Both the position numbers and the translations under genes were made by a program. The notes under the pieces are model-generated. The model did no database searches. It was not told where the DNA came from and worked only from the letters and a program-made list of their open reading frames with translations. A stretch of DNA of 64,000 bases from Thermoguttaceae bacterium (GTDB taxonomy: Bacteria; Planctomycetota; Planctomycetia; Pirellulales; Thermoguttaceae), in NCBI GenBank assembly GCA_017441605.1, contig JAFRXD010000090.1, positions 62,001 to 126,000 on the forward strand, read 5' to 3'. Position 1 is the first letter of the stretch. Every line of letters starts with the position of its first letter. Positions 1-6,987 of this stretch are shown in pieces.

Positions 1-559
1 GAAAAACAAGCCGATCGAGCGCGTCGGGAAAGTCCAGCTCATCGACGCGAGCCACTGCTGCGAACCGAGGCGCAAGAGCATCGGGACGAAGCGCAACGAT
101 ATCACCGACCAATGCCGCGACCTGATCGTTCGCGCCTACGGGGAGTTCCAAAACGACGCGATCTACGGGGACAAATCCGGAATCTACTGCCACAGCAAGA
201 TTTTTGACTCGACCGAGTTCGGGTACAATAAAATCGTCGTGGAGCGCCCGACCCTCGACGCGAAGGGAAAACCGGTTCTGAAAAAGGGCAAACCGGTTCC
301 CGACGCCAGTTTGCGCGATACCGAAAACGTTCCGCTAAACGAGGATATCGAGGAGTATTTCAAGCGCGAGGTCCTCCCCTACGCCCCCGACGCCTGGATC
401 GACGAAAAGAAAACCAAAACCGGCTACGAGATCCCGATGACACGGTACTTCTACGAGTACCAAGCCCCCGAGCCGTCGGAGGATATCGCCAAGCGGATTA
501 AGGAACTCGAAGAGGGAATCGCCGCCGGGTTCAAGGCGCTGTTCCCCAAGGAGGCGTAG
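1..559 (+). CDS. hsdM: Type I restriction-modification DNA methyltransferase subunit M, C-terminal part
   Basis: The reading frame is already open at the left edge (first full codon at base 2) and ends with TAG at 557-559, so only about 185 C-terminal residues are present; the catalytic motifs lie outside the window. The visible part matches the end of HsdM N6-adenine methylases: a target-recognition-like stretch followed by a region rich in Glu and Lys near ERPTLDAKGKPVLKKGKPVP and a helical tail. HsdM with HsdS methylates adenine in the recognition site and forms the core of the HsdR2M2S1 complex. The stop is 2 bases before the GTG of hsdS and the SD of hsdS lies inside the hsdM end, so the genes are translationally coupled. 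Identification rests on context and on the C-terminal sequence. Confidence 0.85.
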   Translation, partial: KNKPIERVGKVQLIDASHCCEPRRKSIGTKRNDITDQCRDLIVRAYGEFQNDAIYGDKSGIYCHSKIFDSTEFGYNKIVVERPTLDAKGKPVLKKGKPVPDASLRDTENVPLNEDIEEYFKREVLPYAPDAWIDEKKTKTGYEIPMTRYFYEYQAPEPSEDIAKRIKELEEGIAAGFKALFPKEA

Positions 560-561
560 TC

Positions 562-1815
562 GTGGCTCGAGAGATGAAATATTCGGGAGTCCCCTGGCTT
601 GGTAATGTTCCGTCAGCTTGGAAAATTGTAAGAACCAAGAATCTTTACAAAAACCACAAGGATATTGCCGGAGACTCGGCAGAAGATTACGAACGCCTCG
701 CATTAACTCTCAACGGAGTTATCAAACGACCTAAGGACGATTCAACCGGTTTACAACCCGAAGCTTTTAATAGTTATCAAATTCTTAGAGAAAACGAACT
801 CGTTTTCAAACTAATAGATCTTGAAAACGTGTCAACTAGCAGAGTTGGCTACTCGCCTTACCTAGGTATCGTTTCCCCCGCCTATATTGTTCTTACTCCA
901 AGAACGATAAATGAAAGTAAATACGGAGTGTATTATTTTCTTTCAATGTGGCAACGAGAAGTATTTAATCATATGGGCGACGATGGAGTTCGTAGTTCAT
1001 TAAACGCCAATGATTTGCTGAACATTCCTTATCTTTCGATTCCAAACGACGAGCAACAACGCATAGTCTCCTTCCTCGACGCCGAATGCGCTCGGATCGA
1101 TTCGCTCGTCGAGCAAACTCGCGCTTCCATCGAGGAGTACAAAAAGCTGAAACAGGCGATTATTACGGAAGCGGTAACCAAGGGAATTCGCCCCGGACGC
1201 AAGATGAAGGACAGCGGGATCGAGTGGATTGGGGAGATTCCGGCGGAGTGGGAAGTCAATCGCATAGGTCTGTTATACGTTGAACGTAAAGAAAAAGTCA
1301 GTGATTACGACTTTCCCCCTCTCTCTGTTACGAAATTGGGTATACTACCTCAGTTGAGCACAGCGGCGAAAACCGACGCGCACGATGATCGAAAACTTGT
1401 TCGAAAAGGAGATTTTGCAATCAATAGTCGATCTGACCGTCGTGGTTCTTGCGGAATATCTTCGTATGACGGTTCAGTATCTTTGATCAATACGATATTG
1501 ACGCCTCGTTTGGAGATGCACCCCGTTTATTATGAATGGCTTTTCCATTCGACATTGTTTTCCGACGAGTTCTATAAATGGGGTCATGGTATTGTTGACG
1601 ATTTATGGACAACAAATTGGCAGGACATGAAAAGAATCTACGTTCCAATTCCTCCTTATCCCGAACAGGCGGATATAGCAGAGTATCTAAACTTCAAATG
1701 TTCCGAAATTGCGGATCTAATAAGCACAAAAGATAACGTTATTTCCGAACTAGAAACCTACAAAAAATCCCTAATCTACGAATACGTAACGGGCAAGAAG
1801 GAGGTTCCGGCATGA
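562..1815 (+). CDS. hsdS: Type I restriction-modification specificity subunit S
   Basis: A 417-residue HsdS, normal length for the family. Two half-subunits are visible, each opening with the same element (VPWLGNVPSAW near residue 10, IEWIGEIPAEW near residue 220) followed by a target recognition domain and a helical conserved region (QQRIVSFLDAECARID and EQADIAEYLNFKCSEIADLI). HsdS sets the bipartite DNA target of both methylation and cleavage. I chose the GTG at 562 because AAGGAGG lies 7 bases upstream; an ATG at 574 is the alternative. The two recognition domains (about 600-1050 and 1265-1670) are clearly richer in A+T than the conserved regions and the flanking hsdM/hsdR, as expected if these segments are exchanged by recombination. 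The last codons overlap hsdR by ATGA. Confidence 0.93.
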   Translation: MAREMKYSGVPWLGNVPSAWKIVRTKNLYKNHKDIAGDSAEDYERLALTLNGVIKRPKDDSTGLQPEAFNSYQILRENELVFKLIDLENVSTSRVGYSPYLGIVSPAYIVLTPRTINESKYGVYYFLSMWQREVFNHMGDDGVRSSLNANDLLNIPYLSIPNDEQQRIVSFLDAECARIDSLVEQTRASIEEYKKLKQAIITEAVTKGIRPGRKMKDSGIEWIGEIPAEWEVNRIGLLYVERKEKVSDYDFPPLSVTKLGILPQLSTAAKTDAHDDRKLVRKGDFAINSRSDRRGSCGISSYDGSVSLINTILTPRLEMHPVYYEWLFHSTLFSDEFYKWGHGIVDDLWTTNWQDMKRIYVPIPPYPEQADIAEYLNFKCSEIADLISTKDNVISELETYKKSLIYEYVTGKKEVPA

Positions 1816-4800
1816 GCGTCGAGCAAACGAACGAAAAACAGTTCGAGTCGGATATCGAGGCGTTCCTCCTTTCCCCGGAGGGGGGCTACGTCAAGGGGAC
1901 GGACGTCTACGACCCGAAGCTCGGGCTTTACGTCGACTCGCTCGTCGCGTTCGTTCAGACGACGCAACCGAAGGAGTGGGCGCGATTTGTTAAGACGAAC
2001 CAAGTCGCGCCGGAGCGGAAGTTCTGCCAAGCCTTCAACGACGCCCGCGAGTCCGACGGGCTCGTCTCGGTTCTAAGACACGGGTTCAAGCATCGCGGGA
2101 TCTCGTTTCGCGTCTGCTATTTCAAGCCGGCGTCGGCGCTGAACGCGTCGCTGACCGAAAAGTTCGCGCAGAACCATGTCGCCTGCTATCGGCAGTGGCG
2201 CTATAGTTCGGACTCGAACAAGAGCGTCGATATGGTCTTGGTCCTCAACGGGATCCCCGTCTTCGCGTTCGAATTGAAGAACCAGTACACCGATCAGACG
2301 GTCGACAACGCGATGGAGCAGTGGCGCTCCGATCGCGACCCGCGCGAGATTTGCTTTCAGTTCAATAAGGGGATCGTCGGGTACTTCGCGGTCGACCATT
2401 CGGAGGCTTGGGTCGCGACGAAACTCGCGCGCAAAGAGACCGTCTTTCTCCCGTTCAATCGCGGGAGCGAGGGCGCGGGGCGCGACGGGGGCGCCGGAAA
2501 TCCCCCGAATCCAAACGGTTACCCGACCGCCTATCTCTGGGAAGAGGTCTTTCAAAAGGACAGTATGCTCGATATTCTCCAGAAGTTCGTCCACCTCCAG
2601 ACGAAAGAGGAGAAAAAGATCCTCGCCAACGGAACGACCAAAATCGAGCGAAAAAAGCGCCTGATCTTCCCGCGCTACCACCAGTTGGACGCGACCCGCA
2701 AACTGATCGCGGACGTCTCCCGACGCGGCGCGGGGCATAATTACCTAATCCAGCACTCGGCGGGCTCCGGAAAGTCGAACACGATCGCGTGGACCGCGTA
2801 TCGTCTCGCCTCCCTTCACGACGCGAACGACAAGCCGATCTTTTCGAGCGTCGTCGTCGTTACCGACCGAACCGTCTTGGACGCGCAGTTGCAGGAGACG
2901 ATCTCCGATTTCGACCACACTCAGGGAGCGGTCGAGACGATCGGGGAAAACAAGACCAGCAAGGACTTGCGCGACGCGCTCAACTCGGGGTCGCGAATAA
3001 TCGTTACGACCCTGCAAAAATTCCCGGTGATCTATCGCGAGGTCGACGAGGCTAAGGGCCGAAACTACGCGGTGATCGTCGACGAGGCGCACTCGTCCCA
3101 GACCGGCTCGTCGGCGATGAAGTTGAAAGAGGCGCTCGCCGACACCGCCGACGCGCTGAAAGAGTACGCCGAGATCGAGGGAATCGCCGAGGAAGAGGTC
3201 GATTCGCAAGATCGATTGATTAAGGAGATGCTGACCTGCGGCAAGCACAAGAACCTCTCCTTCTTCGCGTTCACGGCGACCCCTAAAAACAAGACCCTCG
3301 AATTGTTCGGAGAGGAACAAGATGACGGTTCGTTCCGCCCGTTCCACGTCTACTCGATGCGCCAGGCGATCGAGGAGGGGTTCATTCTGGACGTCCTCCA
3401 GAACTATATGACCTACAATACGTGCTTTAAAATCGCCAAGACGATCGAAGAGAATCCCGACGCCCCCGCGAGCCGCGCCGCGAAGGCGATTCGAAAGTTC
3501 GAGGAATTGCACCCGCACAATATCGCGCAAAAGGCGCAAATCATCGTGGAGACGTTCCAAGAGACGACCCGCCATAAGATCGGGGGGCGCGGCAAGATGA
3601 TGGTGGTCACCGCCACGCGCTTGGCGGCGGTTCGGTACTATCGCGAGTGCGCGCGATACGCGAAAGCCCAAGGGTACGACGACCTCGGATTCCTGACCGC
3701 GTTTTCCGGAACGATCGTCGACGCGGGGGAGGAGTATAGCGAGTCGTCCCTCAACGTTCGCAAAGACGGAAGCCATATTTCGGAAGCGCAAACGAAAGAG
3801 GAGTTTCGGGAGAACTTCCACGTCCTGATCGTCGCGGAGAAGTACCAGACCGGGTTCGACGAGCCCCTGCTTCACACGATGATCGTCGACAAGAAGCTGC
3901 GCGGCGTCAAGGCGGTGCAGACCCTCTCGCGACTCAATCGCGCCTGTCCCGGGAAAAACGATACGTTCGTCTTGGATTTCGTCAATTCGGCGGAAGATAT
4001 TCAAGAGGCGTTCCAGCCGTTCTATCGGGAAACGACCCTCGATCGGGAGCTTAACGTCGACCAGTTGTACCAAGTGCAAAAGGAGCTGCGCGGCTACGCG
4101 ATCTATAGCGACGCGGAGATCGACGCGTTCGCCAAAGAGTACTACGGCGGAGGCAAGCAGGACGCGAAAGCGCTCGGGCGCATGACGAGCCTGCTCAAGC
4201 CGGTCGCGGATCGCTACAACAAATTAAACGAGGACGAGCGATACCAGTTCCGGCGAAAATGCCGGAACTTGGTCAAGTGGGAAAGCTACGTCGCGCAAGT
4301 GGTTCGGACGTTCGATAAAGACCTGCGCAAGGAAGTCGTCTTTTTGGGCTATTTGCTCCGCTTGCTTCCCCAAGAAGAGAAGTCCCCGCTCGACTTGGAG
4401 GGGAAATTGCGCTTGGAGTACTATAAGCTCCAGAAGACGTTCGAGGGCGCGATCGAACTGGAGGAGAAGCCGGGGAATCTCAAGCCCGCGAGCGCCAGAG
4501 GAGGCGCGAAGCCGGAGGAGAAAAAGCCGCTCGACGAGATTATCGAGAAGATTAACGAAAAGTACAAAGGAGAGTTCACCGACGCGGACAAGGTCGTGCT
4601 GACGATTCTCAAAGACAAACTGCTAAGCGATAAGAAGCTGAGGAAAAGAGCCAAGGGCAGCTCCCCCTTGATTTTCACCGAAAGCATTTTCCCGAAAGCG
4701 TTTAAAGACGCGGCGGAAAAGGGGTACGAGGAGTCGCAAGAAACGTACTCCTCGCTCTTTGCAAACAAGGCGAAATACAACGCCTTTATGAGCGCGCTCG

Positions 4801-4856
4801 GCGAAATCGTCTACCGCGAATTACAAGCGCCGCCCAAACTGCCAAACGTCCTCTAA
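1812..4856 (+). CDS. hsdR: Type I restriction endonuclease subunit R
   Basis: A 1014-residue HsdR, the ATP-driven translocase and nuclease of the type I complex. The N-terminal PD-(D/E)XK nuclease shows D140 and E154-L-K156. The superfamily 2 helicase motor follows, with Walker A HSAGSGKS at 315-322 and the DEAH box VDEAH at about residue 423. The motif FTATPKNKT and the helicase motif QTLSRLNRACPGK come later. The C-terminal 250 residues are helical and carry the lysine-rich segment that contacts HsdM in this family. The ATG at 1812 overlaps the hsdS stop (ATGA), so the three hsd genes form one operon. No frameshift or missing motif is seen, so the system looks intact as far as the window shows. 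Confidence 0.96.
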   Translation: MSVEQTNEKQFESDIEAFLLSPEGGYVKGTDVYDPKLGLYVDSLVAFVQTTQPKEWARFVKTNQVAPERKFCQAFNDARESDGLVSVLRHGFKHRGISFRVCYFKPASALNASLTEKFAQNHVACYRQWRYSSDSNKSVDMVLVLNGIPVFAFELKNQYTDQTVDNAMEQWRSDRDPREICFQFNKGIVGYFAVDHSEAWVATKLARKETVFLPFNRGSEGAGRDGGAGNPPNPNGYPTAYLWEEVFQKDSMLDILQKFVHLQTKEEKKILANGTTKIERKKRLIFPRYHQLDATRKLIADVSRRGAGHNYLIQHSAGSGKSNTIAWTAYRLASLHDANDKPIFSSVVVVTDRTVLDAQLQETISDFDHTQGAVETIGENKTSKDLRDALNSGSRIIVTTLQKFPVIYREVDEAKGRNYAVIVDEAHSSQTGSSAMKLKEALADTADALKEYAEIEGIAEEEVDSQDRLIKEMLTCGKHKNLSFFAFTATPKNKTLELFGEEQDDGSFRPFHVYSMRQAIEEGFILDVLQNYMTYNTCFKIAKTIEENPDAPASRAAKAIRKFEELHPHNIAQKAQIIVETFQETTRHKIGGRGKMMVVTATRLAAVRYYRECARYAKAQGYDDLGFLTAFSGTIVDAGEEYSESSLNVRKDGSHISEAQTKEEFRENFHVLIVAEKYQTGFDEPLLHTMIVDKKLRGVKAVQTLSRLNRACPGKNDTFVLDFVNSAEDIQEAFQPFYRETTLDRELNVDQLYQVQKELRGYAIYSDAEIDAFAKEYYGGGKQDAKALGRMTSLLKPVADRYNKLNEDERYQFRRKCRNLVKWESYVAQVVRTFDKDLRKEVVFLGYLLRLLPQEEKSPLDLEGKLRLEYYKLQKTFEGAIELEEKPGNLKPASARGGAKPEEKKPLDEIIEKINEKYKGEFTDADKVVLTILKDKLLSDKKLRKRAKGSSPLIFTESIFPKAFKDAAEKGYEESQETYSSLFANKAKYNAFMSALGEIVYRELQAPPKLPNVL

Positions 4857-4934
4857 AGTCGTTCTAACCAAGCGGAGCCCCCCAACCGGGACTCCGCCAG
4901 TTTACCCGACCGCGCGGGAGCGCGAACAAAAGCG
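4857..4934. repeat. Copy A of a ~78-bp intergenic repeat flanking the Rpn locus
   Basis: The stretch directly after the hsdR stop aligns with 6879-6955 over its whole length with one gap and roughly 85 percent identity by eye. Shared cores include TTTACC, CCGCGCGG and GCGCGAACAAAAGCG. Each copy holds an imperfect GC-rich hairpin (here GGAG-CCC ... GGG-A-CTCC) and a CGCG-rich palindrome. The two copies lie in the same orientation on either side of the Rpn nuclease and its tandem modules. Confidence 0.7.
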
Positions 4935-4945
4935 TTTTTGACGAT

Positions 4946-5179
4946 TTACGCCAAGTTCATGCCGTTGGCGAGCGCCTCTACTTGGACAACGGGAATCCCA
5001 ACGACTTCGGCGATTTGATCGAGCGTTATTCCGCCCGTTTGAATTAGGTTGCGCGCGACGCGCTCGCGCTCTTCCTCGCGCGCGAGCCGAATCCTTCTTT
5101 TTTGGTCGACGGCGCGCGCCGCCTCGTCGAGCGCCTTTTCTCGCATCGCGCGTTGGCGCGCGTTGGTAAACGTTGCCAT
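4946..5179 (-). CDS. Free-standing Rpn C-terminal module, copy 3
   Basis: This 77-residue reading frame encodes only the C-terminal part of the Rpn-type protein at 5557-6630. It begins MATFTNARQRAMREKALDEA and ends QVEALANGMNLA. It contains the helical Arg/Lys/Glu-rich segment and the final GGITLDQIAEVVGI helix-turn-helix-like element, but no nuclease domain. I chose the ATG at 5179 because GAGGG lies 5 bases upstream, the same arrangement as in the other two copies. An open frame continues upstream of the ATG to 5296 and retains the parent sequence PGLKNLREV, which shows that the copy arose by tandem duplication. It could be a small regulatory protein related to the C-terminal antitoxin products of Rpn genes, or a duplication remnant under weak selection. 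Confidence 0.55.
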   Translation of the reverse strand: MATFTNARQRAMREKALDEAARAVDQKRRIRLAREEERERVARNLIQTGGITLDQIAEVVGIPVVQVEALANGMNLA

Positions 5180-5228
5180 AACTTCCCTCAAATTCTTTAA
5201 ACCCGGCGTCTTCCGCGCTCGCGAGGAT

Positions 5229-5498
5229 TTACGCCAAGTTCGCGCCGTTGGCGAGCGCCTCCACTTGGGAAACGGGGGCTCCGACGATCGTCGCAATTTT
5301 ATCGAGCGTAAAACCTCCCATTTGGAGCATATTGCGAATGATCGATTCTTCTTTTTTTCTTTCTCCTTCTTTTCGCCCTTGCTCGAGACCTTGCTCGCTA
5401 GCGAGTCTGATCCTTCTGTTTTGGTCGACGGCGCGAGCCGCCTCGTCGAGCGCCTTGTCTCGAAGCGCGCGTTTGCGCGCGTTAGTGAACGTTGCCAT
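5229..5498 (-). CDS. Free-standing Rpn C-terminal module, copy 2
   Basis: An 89-residue frame starting MATFTNARKRALRDKALDEA and ending QVEALANGANLA, again the C-terminal module of the adjacent Rpn-type protein without the nuclease. GAGGG at 5504-5508 sits 5 bases before the ATG at 5498; a TTG at 5510 in the same frame is a less likely start. The middle differs from the other copies (SEQGLEQGRKEGERKKEE in place of the EEARKEGREE repeats), so this copy has diverged in its charged linker while keeping both ends. Upstream of the ATG the frame still encodes ALEAVAPGLKNLREV, matching the parent gene, directly after the parent stop codon. Confidence 0.55.
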   Translation of the reverse strand: MATFTNARKRALRDKALDEAARAVDQNRRIRLASEQGLEQGRKEGERKKEESIIRNMLQMGGFTLDKIATIVGAPVSQVEALANGANLA

Positions 5499-5556
5499 AA
5501 CTTCCCTCAAATTCTTTAAACCTGGCGCGACGGCTTCAAGCGCGCTTCGCGGCGAT

Positions 5557-6630
5557 TTACGCCAAGTTCGCGCCGTTGGCGAGCGCCTCTACTTGAACAA
5601 CGGGAATCCCAACGGCTTCGGCGATTTGATCAAGCGTTATTCCGCCCGTTTGAATTAGGTTGCGCGCGACGCGCTCGCGCTCTTCCTTGCGCGCCTCCTC
5701 GCGCCCTTCCTTGCGCGCCTCTTCGCGCGCGAGCCGAATCCTTCTTTTCTGGTCGACAGCGCGCGCCGCCTCGTCGAGCGCCTTTTCTCGAATCGCGCGT
5801 TTGCGCGCGTTGGTGAACGTTGCCATAACTTCCCTCAAATTCTTAAGTCCCGGCGTAACGGCTTCAAGCGCGTCCCGCTCTTCTTTGTTCATCTTGGAAT
5901 ACCCGCCGATAACCCGTTGCCAGTTAACCAGCTCCGGCTCCAGCGGTCCCTTTGGGGTCTCGTTGTCTTGGGGAATCCGAACGAGGAAATCCTTAACGGG
6001 CCCTAGTTCTTCCTTTCCCTCGCGCCCCTTGATATAATGCGTCGATTCGGCGAACCAACAATCTTTATCGTCCGTAAAAAGGGGCTCGCGAACAAACGCG
6101 ACGCAATAGACCGTTTTTAAACCGCCGTATCCCGCCCCCTCTTCCAGTTGATCGATAAACGCTCTGCTGCCGTAGACCGTTAGACGATTAAGATAATCGG
6201 GGTCGTGGTACGACTGCATTTCGACGACGTAGCGCCGTCCGGTTTCGTCTTCCACGAGGAGATCGACGTAAGTGTCTTTCCCCTTATTTTTCCCCTTTAG
6301 TTGTTCCGGATTCAAATGCCAGAGGTCGACGATTAACGGAAATCCCGCCTGCTTCGCGACCGCATTGAGAAGTCCGATTAGGGCTTCCTTGGCTTCCTCT
6401 TTGCTCAAAATGGCGCGAAACGCGGCGTCGCGCCATAGATCGATCCAGATCTCGTCCCCAAGTTTGCAGCCGAGTTCCTTGTCGATCTTCCTGGTTCGCG
6501 CTCGCCGTTTCCGAGCCTCGCGCTCTTTCTCCTCCGCGCTTTTGGGAGCGCCGGAGCGCTTCTTCTTAGGCTCGCTAGCGCTCGCTTTGGATTTGGCGGC
6601 GCTTTGAGATTGTTTCGCGCGTTTGACCAT
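5557..6630 (-). CDS. Rpn family / PD-(D/E)XK nuclease family transposase-like protein
   Basis: A 357-residue protein of the PDDEXK_2/Rpn type. After a lysine-rich, Ala-rich N-terminus (about 45 residues) comes the nuclease fold with IWIDLWRDAAFRAIL, then D123 in DTYVDLLVED and E137-M-Q139 in YVVEMQSY, the D...ExQ form typical of Rpn enzymes. A charged helical linker with EEARKEGREEARKEE repeats and a small helix-turn-helix-like end follow. I chose the ATG at 6630 (GGAG 6 bases upstream) over the GTG at 6642. Inside the gene, GAGGG at 5832-5836 precedes an in-frame ATG at 5826, which could give an 89-residue C-terminal product. Rpn proteins are DNA endonucleases linked to recombination and phage defence, and in E. 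coli short internal products of rpn genes inhibit the full-length enzyme. A promoter lies at 6682-6710. Confidence 0.88.
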   Translation of the reverse strand: MVKRAKQSQSAAKSKASASEPKKKRSGAPKSAEEKEREARKRRARTRKIDKELGCKLGDEIWIDLWRDAAFRAILSKEEAKEALIGLLNAVAKQAGFPLIVDLWHLNPEQLKGKNKGKDTYVDLLVEDETGRRYVVEMQSYHDPDYLNRLTVYGSRAFIDQLEEGAGYGGLKTVYCVAFVREPLFTDDKDCWFAESTHYIKGREGKEELGPVKDFLVRIPQDNETPKGPLEPELVNWQRVIGGYSKMNKEERDALEAVTPGLKNLREVMATFTNARKRAIREKALDEAARAVDQKRRIRLAREEARKEGREEARKEERERVARNLIQTGGITLDQIAEAVGIPVVQVEALANGANLA

Positions 6631-6681
6631 TGCTATCTCCACTTTTCACGGAAAGCTCGAACGTCGAACCTCCCCGACCGC

Positions 6682-6710
6682 ATTGTACCAAACCCGTCCT
6701 CGCGAGTCAA
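6682..6710 (-). promoter_or_regulatory. Sigma-70-type promoter of the Rpn nuclease gene
   Basis: On the minus strand TTGACT (6710-6705), 17 bases, then TACAAT (6687-6682), about 50 bases before the chosen ATG at 6630. Both boxes match the housekeeping consensus in five of six positions, and the spacing is ideal. Confidence 0.7.
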
Positions 6711-6878
6711 GCGCCTTCCAACCCGCCCCTAGCGCCCAAGTAGAGCCCCCAACGGCCCGCCGAGGGCGGGTTTTGTTTTGCCGCTGCAACTTGGGTAAAC
6801 TATCCGCTCCCGTTGGTCGCTAGTCTCCCTTAGTCTTAACTACCTTTCTTGGCTCCCAAATAACCAACCCGCCCCTAG

Positions 6879-6955
6879 AGTCCTTCTAATCAAGTAGAGC
6901 CCCCAACGGGGGCTCGGCTAGTTTACCTCTCCGCGCGGAAGCGCGAACAAAAGCG
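6879..6955. repeat. Copy B of the ~78-bp intergenic repeat flanking the Rpn locus
   Basis: Direct repeat of 4857-4934. It contains a perfect hairpin AGCCCCC-aac-GGGGGCT (6898-6914) and the CCGCGCGG/GCGCG palindrome. Its right end overlaps the terminator of the minus-strand carbohydrate operon. Confidence 0.7.
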
Positions 6956-6965
6956 CCTTCGGCGC
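6946..6965 (-). terminator. Intrinsic terminator of the 6988-11625 operon
   Basis: On the minus strand GCGCC-gaa-GGCGC (6965-6953) is followed at once by TTTTGTT, 23 bases after the stop of the last gene. The stem is short (5 bp) but GC-only. Confidence 0.55.
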
Positions 6966-6987
6966 CCGACGTCCAACTCGCGTCGCG

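Larger units (their letters stand above)
6711..6987. other. Intergenic repeat-rich segment between the Rpn locus and the carbohydrate operon
   Basis: No gene is seen. The segment holds a hairpin CCCGCC-gag-GGCGGG followed by TTTTGTTTT (6756-6779, terminator-like on the plus strand although no plus-strand gene precedes it) and a second stretch CAAGTAGAGCCCCCAAC at about 6738-6754 that is shared with repeat copy B at 6891-6907. Related sequence in copy A at 4869 suggests a small family of intergenic repeats. Confidence 0.5.

Noticed and set aside
2745..4079. 444-codon minus-strand open frame opposite hsdR
   Set aside because: The plus strand encodes a clear HsdR with all motifs; the opposite frame is Arg/Leu/Asp-rich shadow sequence produced by the GC-rich codon bias.
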